Source of the DNA: Bradyrhizobium hipponense
GTDB taxonomy: Bacteria; Pseudomonadota; Alphaproteobacteria; Rhizobiales; Xanthobacteraceae
Length of the DNA: 64,000 nt
Direction: 5' to 3'
Assembly (NCBI RefSeq): GCF_008123965.1
Contig: NZ_VSTH01000021.1
Coordinates: 92,645 to 156,644, forward strand
Shown here: positions 43,642 to 53,260 of the stretch, in pieces
Numbering within the stretch: the first letter of the stretch is position 1
Layout of the letters: each line of letters starts with the position of its first letter
The notes under the pieces: generated by a model
What the model saw: the letters and a program-made list of their open reading frames with translations, nothing else
What the model was told of the DNA's origin: nothing
Database searches by the model: none
Program-made: the position numbers and the translations under genes

Positions 43642-46600
43642 TGCGCACCCCTCGCCGCAAAAGCCGCGGTCTGCGCTGGCTCGTTTTCACCGCGGCGGCG
43701 CTGATGGGTCTGCTTACCCTCGTCTTCGCCGCGATTCAGACCGGCCCCGGCAAGAGGATGCTGGCTTCCCTTGGCGGCACTCTCGCCTCCGGAGGTGGGC
43801 TCACCGTCACCGTCTCGGATATCGAGGGCGTCATCCCCACCAGCATGAGCGTTGGCACTGTGATGCTCGCGGACCCGCACGGCGAATTCGCGCGGATCGA
43901 GGGCGTCCACCTCGTCTGGCATCCCTTCGCGTTCGTCGGCGGCACGCTGGCGGTGGAAACGCTGGAAGCGGCCAAGGTTATCCTCGCACGCAAGCCGGAT
44001 CTGCCGCCCGCGCCGGTGGCCGAGAGCGCCGGCGGCAGCAGCGGCGGTGTGGGCCTGCCGCTGCGCCTGGTGCTCGACCGCCTCGCGGTGGGCGAGATCA
44101 ACATCGCGGAGCCGGTGGCTGGACAGGCGGCGAAACTCGGCTTCACCGCCTCGGCTCGACTCATGGAGCCTGCGCGGGGCTTTTCGCTCTCCTTCGCGCT
44201 CGACCGCCACGATGCTGACGGCGTCGTGAAAGGCACGCTCGGCTTTGTCCCCGAGACGCAGACGCTCGACATCGACGTCGAGGCGCACGAACCCGAGGGC
44301 GGCTTGCTGGCGGGCCGAGCGAAGTTGGACGGACTTCCTGCGGTTCAGGCCGAGTTAAAGGGCAGCGGTGCGCTCGATAGCTGGCACGGCACGCTCAACT
44401 TTACCGCCGGTGCTGTCGCGCAGATCGGCGGGACGGCCGACATCCGGCGTCACGAGAGCCGCCACCGGGTAGCGCTTGGCATCAATGCCGACGTGCAGCA
44501 TCTGCTGCCCGCGAAGCTTGCGCCTCTCTTCGAAGGCGTGTCCGAGATCACCGCCACCGCGCTCATCGACGACAACATGCGGGTCGGGATCGAGACGCTC
44601 ACCGCGCGCACTACCGGCTTCGCTGCCCGCGTCATCGGCTTCGTCGACCGTTCGGCTGACACGGCCGATCTTGCCTTCAACGTGACGGGAGGGGACGCGG
44701 CGCGCTTCGCGACGCTTCTCCGCGACCCCGCCTGGAGCAGCTTGCATCTCGAAGGCACGCTCCGCGGCGCCTTTGCCGCTCCCGCCCTGGCCGTGACCTT
44801 GGCCGCAAGGGAGTTCGGCGCAGCCGGATACGGCGCGCGCGATCTCGATGTTCGCGCCCAAACCGTCCCTGACCGCAAAGGCGGCCTTGCCTGGAAGGCA
44901 GATGGAAACGCCGAGGGACTTCGCGGCCGCGATGCCGAGACGAACAAGGCGCTCGGCGAAAAAGGCACCTTCTCCCTTTCCGGCGCCGTGCCGGCGGGCG
45001 GTGTGCCATCGCTCGCGAATGCGAGCGTGAAGCTCATGCCACTCGATCTGCGCTTCGACGGCCGGGCCACGGCAGACGCCGTTGAGGGCGCACTGCGGCT
45101 GACCCGGCTCGACCTCGCCGCTCTGTCCCCGCTTGCCGGTCGACCGCTCCAGGGCACCGTGATGCTCGATGCCGATCTCCACCAGGGTGGCGCTCCGCGC
45201 GCCCTTCGCGTGCGGATCAACGGCATGTCCAAGGACGTCGCCACCGGCATCCCCGCCCTGGATGGCCTGCTGGGTAGTGGCGCAACGCTCGCGGGCGCTG
45301 TTGCCTGCGACGCTGACGGAGTGGTCGCGGTGGATGACCTGAAGCTGGACGCCGCTGGACTGAATCTGAACGTGAACGGGCGCATCGACCACAACTCCGC
45401 CGACCTTGTCGCCCGCGCGGTCGTGCCTAACCTCAAGCGGGTCGATCGCCGCCTCGAGGGCCGCGCCGAGGCGGAAGCGGCATTCGCCGGCACCCTCGAC
45501 GCGCTCCTGGTGAAGGCCCGCTTTGCGGTGCCCGAGGGCCGCGCCACCGGCCAGCCGGTCGAGGGTCTTGCGCTCCATGTCGATGCGCGGGATCTCACGG
45601 GCCATCCTGTTGTCAAGGCGAGGCTTGAAGGGCGGATTGGCGGCAAGCCTGCAACCGGCGTCGCCAGCCTCGTCACCAGCGCCGACGGCTCGCGCGCGCT
45701 GCGCGATGTCGATCTTGCCATCGGCTCCCTGGTGGCCAAAGGCGGCCTGAACATCAGCCCCGCCGGACTGCTCGATGGGCAGGTTGCCGTTGCCGCGCGC
45801 AATCTCGCCGATCTCTCTGCCGTCGCCTTGACGGAGCTCGGTGGCGCCGTGAAGGCGAATCTCGCGTTCACGGTCGCGGATGGCAGGCAGCACATCCGCA
45901 TCGACGCCATGGCGGACAAGGCGCTCGCAGCGGGCACGGCACTCGATGCCGCCCGCATCAATTTCTCCATCGTCGATCCTGCCGGCACCCCGGCGCTCGA
46001 CGGCAAGGTGGAAATTTCCGGCCTCCGGGCAGACCGTCTGCGCGTCGACAAGATGACACTTCTCGCCAATGGGACGGGCGACGGCGGGACCATCCTGAAG
46101 CTCGAAACCAATGCGCAGGGCACGGTGCTCGCCGCGACTGCGCGGCTCGCTCCGAGCGCAGAGGCAAGCGTGCTGCGGCTCGACGCCTTCCGCGCCACCA
46201 AGGGCCACACCAAACTTTCCTTGTCAGCGCCGGCGACCTTTACGCTCGCGGAGGGAGCGCTCGCCGTCGACCGTCTCGCCCTCACCACCGACGGCGGGAG
46301 CGCCGTTGTGCGCGGCAAAGCCGGCGAGACAATTGATCTCGATGTGGACCTGCGCAACCTGCCGCTCGCTCTCGCCGGGTTCGCCGATTCCAGGCTCGAT
46401 CTATCGGGCACGCTCAGCGGCACGGCAAAGCTCTCCGGCCCGGTCGGCACGCCAAGCGGCCATTACGACCTCGCCGTTTCTCGAGCCGGCATGCCGGATC
46501 TGGCGCGCTCCGGCATCGGGCCGCTGGATGTAAAGGCCAAGGGGTTGCTGGCCTCCGGCCGCGTGGGGCTCGATATTCGCGCCTCCGGACCGTCATTGTC

Positions 46601-47948
46601 GGGCGTCGCCCTCACGGGCTCAGTGCCCTTGGGTGCGGGAGCAATGGAGGTGAATGTGAAAGGCAGCGTCGCGCTCGGCATCGCCAATGCCATGCTCGCT
46701 ACCTCCGGCGCCCGCGCCTCCGGCACCGCGACCATCGACGCGCAGCTCAAGGGCACGCCCGCCGATCCGCAACCGGACGGCACCGTGCGCATCTCCGGGG
46801 CGCGTTTCGAGGACACGGCGAATGGTGTCACGCTGGACGGGATAGAAGGCGTGATCACGGCGGCCGGCCGTTCGGTGACGGCGTCGTTCGCCGCCCGTAC
46901 GCGCAATGGTGGCAGCGTCGCGGTAAAGGGCAATGTCGGGATCGATCCTGCCCGCAGCTTTCCGGGCAATATGGAGATCACGCTGCAGAACGCCGGGCTG
47001 GTCTCCAGCGAGTTGATGCGTCTCGTTGCCGACGGCCAGCTTGCGATGTCGGGCGCCTTCGCGAGCCGGCCGCGCCTCACCGGCCGTTTTGACGTGAAGA
47101 GTTTGGACATCAACATTCCGGACAAGCTGCCCGGCGGTGCCGACAAGCTTGATGTGCGTCACATGAATGCCGGACCAAGCAAGAACGGCGCCAAGCGCAA
47201 CGAGAGCAAGCCTGCTGCGAATGACGGCCGCCGCAAGGCTGCCAACGCGGCCATCGTGGCCGATCTTGACCTCGCCATCAGCGCCCCGAACAACGTGTTC
47301 GTGCGCGGCATGGGGATGGAATCCGAGCTGGGCGGCAACATGACGCTCAAAGGCACGAGCGTCGCGCCGGTCACCGTGGGCGCCTTCGAGATGCGGCGCG
47401 GCCGCTTCGACGTGCTGGGCCGCCGGCTCGACTTCACCCGCGGCAAGGTGACATTGAACGGCACCACCGACCCGACCCTCGACTTCGTCGCCGAGACGAA
47501 GAGCACCGATGTCACGACGAAGATCCTGGTTTCCGGGGTCGCTTCGCAACCGCAGATCAGCTTTGCTTCATCGCCGGAACTGCCGCAGGACGAGATCCTG
47601 GCGCGCCTGATGTTCAACAAATCCGCCGGCAGCCTCTCCGCCGGCCAAGCCGTGCAGGTGGCCCAGACGATCGCCCAGTTCTCCGGCGGCGGCCCCGGCG
47701 CGACGGAGAATATGCGCCGCTCGCTCGGGGTCGACAGCCTGGACGTGGGCACGGATGGGCGCGGAGGCCAGGTCGGAGCGGCCAAGCGCCTGAACGACCG
47801 GGTTTACGTCGGTGTGCGACAGGGAACCTCGCCGGGCTCCAGCAAGGCCACGATCGACGTCGACATCACCAAGAATATCCGCATCCAGGGCGCGACCGGC
47901 GCCGACGGCGGCACGGAAACCGGCATCGGCGCGCAGTGGGACTATTAG
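43641..47948 (+). CDS. tamB: TamB, inner-membrane-anchored translocation/assembly protein
   Basis: A 1435-aa AsmA-like protein with a single N-terminal membrane helix (GLRWLVFTAAALMGLLTLVF). A very long periplasmic stretch of repeated beta segments follows, and the C-terminal DUF490/TamB domain ends with ITKNIRIQGATGADGGTETG and IGAQWDY. Blocks such as FEMRRGRFDVLGRRLDFTRG and SSPELPQDEILARLMFNKSA are the most conserved part of the family. It forms a hydrophobic groove across the periplasm and contacts TamA; lipid transport is also proposed for this family. Directly coupled to tamA. A 16-base tandem duplication covers its last bases and stop codon. Confidence 0.95.
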   Translation: MRTPRRKSRGLRWLVFTAAALMGLLTLVFAAIQTGPGKRMLASLGGTLASGGGLTVTVSDIEGVIPTSMSVGTVMLADPHGEFARIEGVHLVWHPFAFVGGTLAVETLEAAKVILARKPDLPPAPVAESAGGSSGGVGLPLRLVLDRLAVGEINIAEPVAGQAAKLGFTASARLMEPARGFSLSFALDRHDADGVVKGTLGFVPETQTLDIDVEAHEPEGGLLAGRAKLDGLPAVQAELKGSGALDSWHGTLNFTAGAVAQIGGTADIRRHESRHRVALGINADVQHLLPAKLAPLFEGVSEITATALIDDNMRVGIETLTARTTGFAARVIGFVDRSADTADLAFNVTGGDAARFATLLRDPAWSSLHLEGTLRGAFAAPALAVTLAAREFGAAGYGARDLDVRAQTVPDRKGGLAWKADGNAEGLRGRDAETNKALGEKGTFSLSGAVPAGGVPSLANASVKLMPLDLRFDGRATADAVEGALRLTRLDLAALSPLAGRPLQGTVMLDADLHQGGAPRALRVRINGMSKDVATGIPALDGLLGSGATLAGAVACDADGVVAVDDLKLDAAGLNLNVNGRIDHNSADLVARAVVPNLKRVDRRLEGRAEAEAAFAGTLDALLVKARFAVPEGRATGQPVEGLALHVDARDLTGHPVVKARLEGRIGGKPATGVASLVTSADGSRALRDVDLAIGSLVAKGGLNISPAGLLDGQVAVAARNLADLSAVALTELGGAVKANLAFTVADGRQHIRIDAMADKALAAGTALDAARINFSIVDPAGTPALDGKVEISGLRADRLRVDKMTLLANGTGDGGTILKLETNAQGTVLAATARLAPSAEASVLRLDAFRATKGHTKLSLSAPATFTLAEGALAVDRLALTTDGGSAVVRGKAGETIDLDVDLRNLPLALAGFADSRLDLSGTLSGTAKLSGPVGTPSGHYDLAVSRAGMPDLARSGIGPLDVKAKGLLASGRVGLDIRASGPSLSGVALTGSVPLGAGAMEVNVKGSVALGIANAMLATSGARASGTATIDAQLKGTPADPQPDGTVRISGARFEDTANGVTLDGIEGVITAAGRSVTASFAARTRNGGSVAVKGNVGIDPARSFPGNMEITLQNAGLVSSELMRLVADGQLAMSGAFASRPRLTGRFDVKSLDINIPDKLPGGADKLDVRHMNAGPSKNGAKRNESKPAANDGRRKAANAAIVADLDLAISAPNNVFVRGMGMESELGGNMTLKGTSVAPVTVGAFEMRRGRFDVLGRRLDFTRGKVTLNGTTDPTLDFVAETKSTDVTTKILVSGVASQPQISFASSPELPQDEILARLMFNKSAGSLSAGQAVQVAQTIAQFSGGGPGATENMRRSLGVDSLDVGTDGRGGQVGAAKRLNDRVYVGVRQGTSPGSSKATIDVDITKNIRIQGATGADGGTETGIGAQWDY

Positions 47949-47972
47949 GCCACGATACTATTAGGCCACAAT
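47941..47972. repeat. 16-base tandem duplication across the tamB stop codon
   Basis: ACTATTAGGCCACGAT (47941-47956) is repeated as ACTATTAGGCCACAAT (47957-47972), one mismatch. The first copy contains the last codon and TAG stop of tamB; the second is downstream, so the protein is unaffected. Confidence 0.9.
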
Positions 47973-48991
47973 AGTGTCATCCGGACAAAGGCGTTCTGTC
48001 TTGGTGGCGTACTTGAACACCCGTCCGGAAACCCGGGACCGCATCAAGGACCTGTAGGGTCACTCGTTCAACCGATACGATCGCCACCACGATTTCGTTC
48101 GCTCACGTATGCTCCGGCGGCTCGCTGAGATTGCGAGCGGTTATGCGGGTTTGCTCCATGCAACATCGGCAGGCGGCTTTTGTGCCCAACCCGGACTCTC
48201 TCCGCCTTCGTCGTCGCGGCGGCTGTTGGGGGCAAACCGGACACTGCTGCGCTGGTGGCGTCGAGACGCGGGGGTCAAGAAAACAAAATCGGCTGGGGTA
48301 ATGAGCGCCCGCGTCCTCTCGTGCAGAAGTCCTTGCGGTTTCCCGGCCCGGTAAACCGGATTTACCGCGATTTACGCAAGCGGCCCGGCCCGGAGTAGCC
48401 CCGGCGCGGCAAACGCACCAGCGGCCGTTTACAGCCGAGCCCGTTGGAGGTCTGCCTAGGTCAGCGTCAAGTCCGTGAGGCTCGACACCCTTGCGCCTTG
48501 AGCGACATGGCCATTCTTCCGCACCGCCGCGCGCTGCCGGGCATAGTGTTCGCGGAACAGCACGAGAAACCGCGCCTTCTCAGTCCTCGAAAGCGCCCGC
48601 CATGCTCACCATGCTTGGTCCAGCTTGGTCATTGCATCGCCTACTTGGCAGAATTCCTTAGATAAGCCGACGGAACAAAATCGGAAACCGCAAATCGCAA
48701 GTATCCTAAAATAGCGCGGTCGCGCGTCCCCGGGGGCCTCTGTCCCTCCCAAAGTACCTAGCCGCGCCCATTCCCGAATTGGGCTCGTGAACGCCGGCGG
48801 GCGGGTACTGTCCGTATTTAACCCTCAGTGTCCTAAGTTGAAATCCGGGAGGGAACGATCGGCCAGGTCATGCTTTTGTGCCCAATGGCACCAGACTATC
48901 GAACGGTTCCGGACTATCGACACCTACAGCTAATATGCGAACGACAGGCCGTGGTTACGAGCAATGAAGAGGCTCGCAGAGCGCTCGGTCC
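47973..48991. other. Long intergenic stretch without credible genes
   Basis: About 1 kb after tamB. Short frames exist but have no start signals, family motifs or consistent codon pattern. One frame near 48004-48057 reads VAYLNTRPETRDRIKDL then stop and may be a scrap of a decayed gene. No RNA gene seen. Confidence 0.5.
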
Positions 48992-49183
48992 CTAGCGATG
49001 CCGTTGACGTCCTGACCCGGTTTCGTCGTCTGCAACGCCTATGACCTCGCACTCAAAGACGACGCCTTCGGGATCGTTCACCACGAACTACTCATCGGCA
49101 AGGTCCGAGTTCGCAAACACCCTGAGATGGTCACGGTCGCCGACCTGTTTCTTTGTATCAACGTAAATCCAGACCGTTTTCAT
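48992..49183 (-). pseudogene. Decayed small gene of the MKTVWIYVDT family
   Basis: The minus strand reads MKTVWIYVDTKKQVGDRDHL, then RVFANSDLADE, then a TAG stop (49088-49090). In the same frame it continues FVVNDPEGVVFECEVIGVA to a stop at 48992. I recall intact proteins of this kind (about 60 aa, DPEGVAFEYEV ending) in Bradyrhizobium as hypothetical proteins. Here the premature stop makes it a pseudogene. Confidence 0.65.
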
Positions 49184-49199
49184 AGATCTCGCGCCGGCT

Positions 49200-49460
49200 T
49201 GCGGCGTCCCCAGCGGGGTTCCTTGCGAGATAGGTTAACTCCCGAACGTGTCCCCGGTTCAATGCTTTCATGACGCCGATCCGGGCAAACATCGTCGGGC
49301 CTCTCAGTTCGACCACCAACATCAACGCCGCAATCGCGGCCTACCATTCCGGCTCTGCGGCCTCCTTTTTCGGTAGTGCAGTGATGTAGGTTGCCGCGTC
49401 ATGCAACGTGACCAGCGCTCGGCCGTCGTGTAACTGGATCGGGTCGTCGAGAGCGCGGCT
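49200..49460 (-). pseudogene. Decayed hypothetical gene with an internal stop
   Basis: One continuous minus-strand frame reads DPIQLHDGRALVTLHDAATYI, then ...KEAAEPEW, a stop (49341-49343), and then AAIAALMLVVELRGPTMFAR, IGVMKALNRGHV. The pattern HDGRxLVTLxDAxxYI followed later by GPTMFARIGVM(x)ALN resembles small hypothetical proteins I recall from Bradyrhizobium. It has no functional assignment. The internal stop and lack of a start indicate decay. Confidence 0.55.
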
Positions 49461-49475
49461 GCCAGCTGCTATCGG

Positions 49476-49610
49476 TCACGCGACGGCCTTGTCTTCCTTA
49501 TCCTCGCCCCGTGCGACGGTCCTCAATGCTTCATCAGACAACGGTCGCTGCAATGCCTTCGCCTCATCCCACGGCGCGCGCATCCAGACGTCGCGCTCCT
49601 CGTCGGTCGT
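49476..49610 (-). pseudogene. C-terminal scrap of an SRAP (YedK/HMCES) gene
   Basis: The minus strand reads [20 protein letters not shown], then [24 protein letters not shown] and a stop at 49476. This matches the C-terminal tail of SOS response-associated peptidases (… [28 protein letters not shown]…), which repair abasic-site lesions by forming a DNA-protein crosslink. Everything upstream, including the catalytic Cys2 region, is absent. Identification is from memory of the tail motif. Confidence 0.6.
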
Positions 49611-49868
49611 GTTCGGTCTCTGCCGGCTCGCCGATGATCCGCCGATGCTTGTCCACGTCGTGCGCGCGCGGATGCGCCTGATTATGCCAATGCCATGATT
49701 TGGTACTCACACTGCTGGATGAGTTGCGGAGCATCGACCTCGATCATCCCGATACGCGGAAGAGCATCGAACGGATCGAAGCCGTTTTCAAATCCATGAA
49801 ACGGCCGACGGCACGATGAACCAAGAGAGGTGCCACATGCACCGCCTGCAATCGCGCCAAATCCAAAT

Positions 49869-50831
49869 CTAGTACGTCACCGTCACGACCACAGTGTCCG
49901 AGTAAACGCCGGGAGACGGTGTGGCTTGCGGGGGAACACGACCGTACACTGTCAGGTTTTGTGCGAGTCCAGTCCCGGTCCCCGGAACGGTGCTTCCGGG
50001 CGTCCCGGAATCCCCCCATACCTGAGATCGCGCAGCGTCCTTGTAGAGGCCGTAGGTCACCGTTTCTGATCCCTTCGACATCTTCCGGCTCGCGGGTGCG
50101 GAACCTGTAGTGCCGCCGTTGAGGGCAATCGTGTAGCTTGTCGTCGGCGTGCAGGTGACAGCGAGTTGGCCTGTTGCGTCGGCGTTCGTGTTCAAAACAC
50201 CGATTGTGCCGAAATTGATGTTCTGGGCTGAGACCAGACAGTTGTCCAGCACGGCTGCATTGGTCGTGAAGCTTGCATTGGTGGACCCCGCCAACGATGC
50301 GCTGCAGACAGGACAGACTCCAAGAGGACAGGTTGCGTAGCGCAACTGAGCGTCCGTCCCGGAGAATGATGACAGGTAGGACCCCGTGGGAGCAGTCGAT
50401 TGCCCACCGAGCGCGCGGGCGTAGACGGTGGGCGTGAGCGATCCGTTTCCAAGTGCGTTCAAGTTCAGGATGAGGCTCGGCGGTCGCGACGAGAAGGACC
50501 AAAAATCTGAACCCCACACCGTCGTTCGAGCAGAGTCCTGAAAAAGCTGATAGTTGAGCTTGTTTGCACCGCTTAGCGTCTGACGCGCCGACGCCGTCGC
50601 ACCACCAGTGCCGGCTCCTAGGTTGGGGCAGAGCCGAACGACCTCCAAAGGCAAGCCGCTGCAGTTGATGCCGACCGTTGCGGTCGTATCGACGGCGGCG
50701 CCGGACAGAGTATCGACCGAGCCGAAGCTTGTGTTCGATACGCTGTAACTGCAGGTGAGCGCTTTGGCGGCTGACGGAGCGACCGCCAGACATGCAGCAA
50801 TCAGCCATCGCGGGGGGGCGGTTCGTCTCAT
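49869..50831 (-). CDS. Spore-coat-U two-domain pilus protein, probable tip adhesin
   Basis: A 320-aa exported protein made of two spore coat protein U (SCPU) domains. A signal peptide (PPRWLIAACLAVAPSAAKA) is followed by domain one (LTCSYSVSNTSFGSVDTLSG ... ARALGGQSTAPTGSY) and domain two (CSASLAGSTNASFTTNAAVL ... VYGRVPPQATPSPGVYSDTV) ending in VVVTVTY. Two-domain SCPU proteins sit at the tip of archaic chaperone-usher pili, as CsuE does in Csu pili. The start ATG overlaps the usher stop (ATGA), so translation is coupled. The ATG is preferred to a TTG two codons upstream. Last gene of the pilus operon. Confidence 0.9.
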   Translation of the reverse strand: MRRTAPPRWLIAACLAVAPSAAKALTCSYSVSNTSFGSVDTLSGAAVDTTATVGINCSGLPLEVVRLCPNLGAGTGGATASARQTLSGANKLNYQLFQDSARTTVWGSDFWSFSSRPPSLILNLNALGNGSLTPTVYARALGGQSTAPTGSYLSSFSGTDAQLRYATCPLGVCPVCSASLAGSTNASFTTNAAVLDNCLVSAQNINFGTIGVLNTNADATGQLAVTCTPTTSYTIALNGGTTGSAPASRKMSKGSETVTYGLYKDAARSQVWGDSGTPGSTVPGTGTGLAQNLTVYGRVPPQATPSPGVYSDTVVVTVTY

Positions 50832-53260
50832 TCGCAAACCACATCCTTGATCGCAACCTGTTCACCGGGCTTCGGCGCGTAGCCGAACGCAGCGCGGCAC
50901 GAACCGCCGTCCGGAAGGTCAATCGCGGCGATGTTCTGATCGGTCAAGCCCTGGACATAACCTTGCCCGTCGTAACCGATGACGAACGTTTGCTTGCCGC
51001 TCTCGAGATGGCCCTGCGCCCCTACCGCGAGGGGCTTACCTTTGCCGTCGGTGAACGTGACGAGAGCCGCCTTCGGCGTTTCCGATATCCCAAAATTGAC
51101 CACCACTCCGCTTCGGTCGGCCGGCACCACCACTTCACGGGTGCGCGGCACATCGGCATCAACGGGCAAGTTCCTCGGATCGATCGAGATCTTGTTCTTC
51201 TGGTAGGAGTTCAAATAGGGGACCAGGAGCAGACCACGGCTGTCGGTCACTCCGACCGGCCGGTTCTCGTACTGCACCGCAACGTTGGGAGCGCCAGCGT
51301 TCACCACCGCAAACGCATCATCAATGCGGTTGCCAAAAAAGACGCCCCCGCCGGCAAAGGCGATAGAACCATCGATCTGCGCCGTCGCACGAGTATTGCT
51401 GCCATATTGCTGCACGCCGGCTTCGACGCGCCCGAATGATGCGCGATAGCTCGCCGTCGCGGAACGATTGGGAGTAGAGCCCTCGGCGTCACGCACGCGC
51501 GCCCCGTAGCTTCCCGTTTCAAGCCTCTCGGACTTCATCGCGTCGGTCACCACCGAAGTTCCGGTCGGACCGCTCTGAACGCCGGTCGATACCGTGACGT
51601 CATTTCCGAATGGCACCGAAATTCCGGCGAAAACGCCGAAACTCCTGTGGTCATCGATATCCTTGAACGCGGTGGCAAAGATCGTGCTGTCGCGAAAGAA
51701 GTTGCGGCTGAATGACAGTCCAACGATACGGTTGCGGTCTCCCAAGGCGCTTTCGAGCTGCGTATAGCTGAGATTGAGATTCGAGCGCTCGAACGGCAGC
51801 GGCATGCTGAAGGTGACTTGGTCCAGAGCCTTCGGTACCAGGGCGCTGAAGAAAGAAGAGTTACCGAATTTCGGATCAAGGATCGGCGCGGTCACCGACG
51901 CGATATCGTCGTAATTTCCAAACGTCCGTTGCGTGCGGACATAGAGCGACGCGCCCCAGAAGCTCATCTCAAGCGAGGCATTGAACAGACCACCAGCCCG
52001 GTCGCCCACCTGACTGCCGGCGACGGCAAGCGAGGCCGCGCCAAGGGCCCCAAGCGAAAACGCCGCGCCGACGCCTCCATTGCTAAGGCCGGCGCCGCCC
52101 TCGGCGTGGCCTTCGAGTGTAAGCCAATTGGTCAAGCCGTAGCGCAGGCTGGCCGAGCCCACCGGACGAGCATCGTAGTTGTTCGACTCGATCCCGTAGA
52201 ACCGGCGCGCGAAGCCGAGCTCGGCCGAGAAATCATAGAGGCCTTCCTTGAGAAGTTGGCTCGATACGTAAAACGGCAGCGTCGTGACGATCTGTCGGCC
52301 GAGCGCATCGTTCAACACCACGCTTGCCGTCCCTGCGCCGGTGGCAATCGGGAGATTGGTGACTTGGAACGGGCCCGCCGGCACCGAGCCGGTATAGGTC
52401 TTCACATTCTGCGTATAGACGTCGAGGGTAGAGGGTACCGCCGCGCTGCCGGACAGGGCCGGTATCGGCAGGGTCACGAGATCGGGACGAAGCGCGAAAT
52501 TGGTCTGCACTTGCACGCCGCCCAGCCGCACCGACCGCGTCCACGACAAACCACCCGAGATCGTATCGCCTCCACGGTATGTGATCAGGCTCTCCGTATC
52601 TGAATACGCCCAGCTGGAATCGAGGCGAGTCAAACCACCAAGCTCTGGCGAAGCCGTGCTCGCAATCGCGGACTGGCTGAAGGTCCCATACGGGCTAAAC
52701 ACCCGGCCGTCGAAGGCTCCGGACAATCCCTGAAAGCTCCTCAGATAACGCCAGAACGCCCCGTCGGAGCTGGCAAAGAGCGTGTAGTTCAGCACTCCAC
52801 CATAGCTTCTCTGCGGTGCGACATATCCGCCCGTCTGCGGCCGCACATCGATGATGTGCGGAGCCCGTGCCGCATCGGGCGCAGTGATCCGGACCATCTG
52901 GTTTGCTTCATCGACCCGATAGCTCACACCAGGCAAGCGATCGAGGCGAATGAGACCGTCTGTGCCAATTGCATTGTCGATAGGAATCAGCCCGATTTCA
53001 CGCAGCTCTTGAGGTGTCGCCGCCAGCGAACCATCGGGTCGCAGCTGAAACGATCCGATGAGATTGACGGGGCTCTCGTTGATCATGACGTTGAGCTGGA
53101 GGCTGCGTTCCGTCGTCACGGCTTTTGTGTCCGTCGGACTTGGAATATCCATCAGTCCTTGCGCCCGTGCACACGCCAGCGATCCGGAGAATCCAACCAG
53201 CAGAACGGCCGCCTCAACGCCCGGCCTGAACCGCAGCCGTCGCATTGATCTGCCCGGCAT
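50828..53260 (-). CDS. Outer-membrane usher of a chaperone-usher pilus
   Basis: An 810-aa FimD/PapC/CsuD-type usher. A signal peptide (GVEAAVLLVGFSGSLACARA) precedes the N-terminal domain (LQLNVMINESPVNLIGSF) and a 24-strand barrel with plug. Typical barrel segments are GGDTISGGLSWTRSVRLGG and LRYGLTNWLTLEGHAEGG, and the C-terminal domains end GYAPKPGEQVAIKDVVCE. It secretes and assembles pilin subunits handed over by the chaperone. The start overlaps the chaperone gene by 47 bases; a second ATG five codons later is possible. It belongs to the archaic/SCPU usher group by its partners. Confidence 0.93.
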   Translation of the reverse strand: MPGRSMRRLRFRPGVEAAVLLVGFSGSLACARAQGLMDIPSPTDTKAVTTERSLQLNVMINESPVNLIGSFQLRPDGSLAATPQELREIGLIPIDNAIGTDGLIRLDRLPGVSYRVDEANQMVRITAPDAARAPHIIDVRPQTGGYVAPQRSYGGVLNYTLFASSDGAFWRYLRSFQGLSGAFDGRVFSPYGTFSQSAIASTASPELGGLTRLDSSWAYSDTESLITYRGGDTISGGLSWTRSVRLGGVQVQTNFALRPDLVTLPIPALSGSAAVPSTLDVYTQNVKTYTGSVPAGPFQVTNLPIATGAGTASVVLNDALGRQIVTTLPFYVSSQLLKEGLYDFSAELGFARRFYGIESNNYDARPVGSASLRYGLTNWLTLEGHAEGGAGLSNGGVGAAFSLGALGAASLAVAGSQVGDRAGGLFNASLEMSFWGASLYVRTQRTFGNYDDIASVTAPILDPKFGNSSFFSALVPKALDQVTFSMPLPFERSNLNLSYTQLESALGDRNRIVGLSFSRNFFRDSTIFATAFKDIDDHRSFGVFAGISVPFGNDVTVSTGVQSGPTGTSVVTDAMKSERLETGSYGARVRDAEGSTPNRSATASYRASFGRVEAGVQQYGSNTRATAQIDGSIAFAGGGVFFGNRIDDAFAVVNAGAPNVAVQYENRPVGVTDSRGLLLVPYLNSYQKNKISIDPRNLPVDADVPRTREVVVPADRSGVVVNFGISETPKAALVTFTDGKGKPLAVGAQGHLESGKQTFVIGYDGQGYVQGLTDQNIAAIDLPDGGSCRAAFGYAPKPGEQVAIKDVVCE

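Noticed and set aside
44355..46450. Two very long minus-strand frames (617 and 666 aa)
   Set aside because: Antisense to tamB, low-complexity composition, no motifs.
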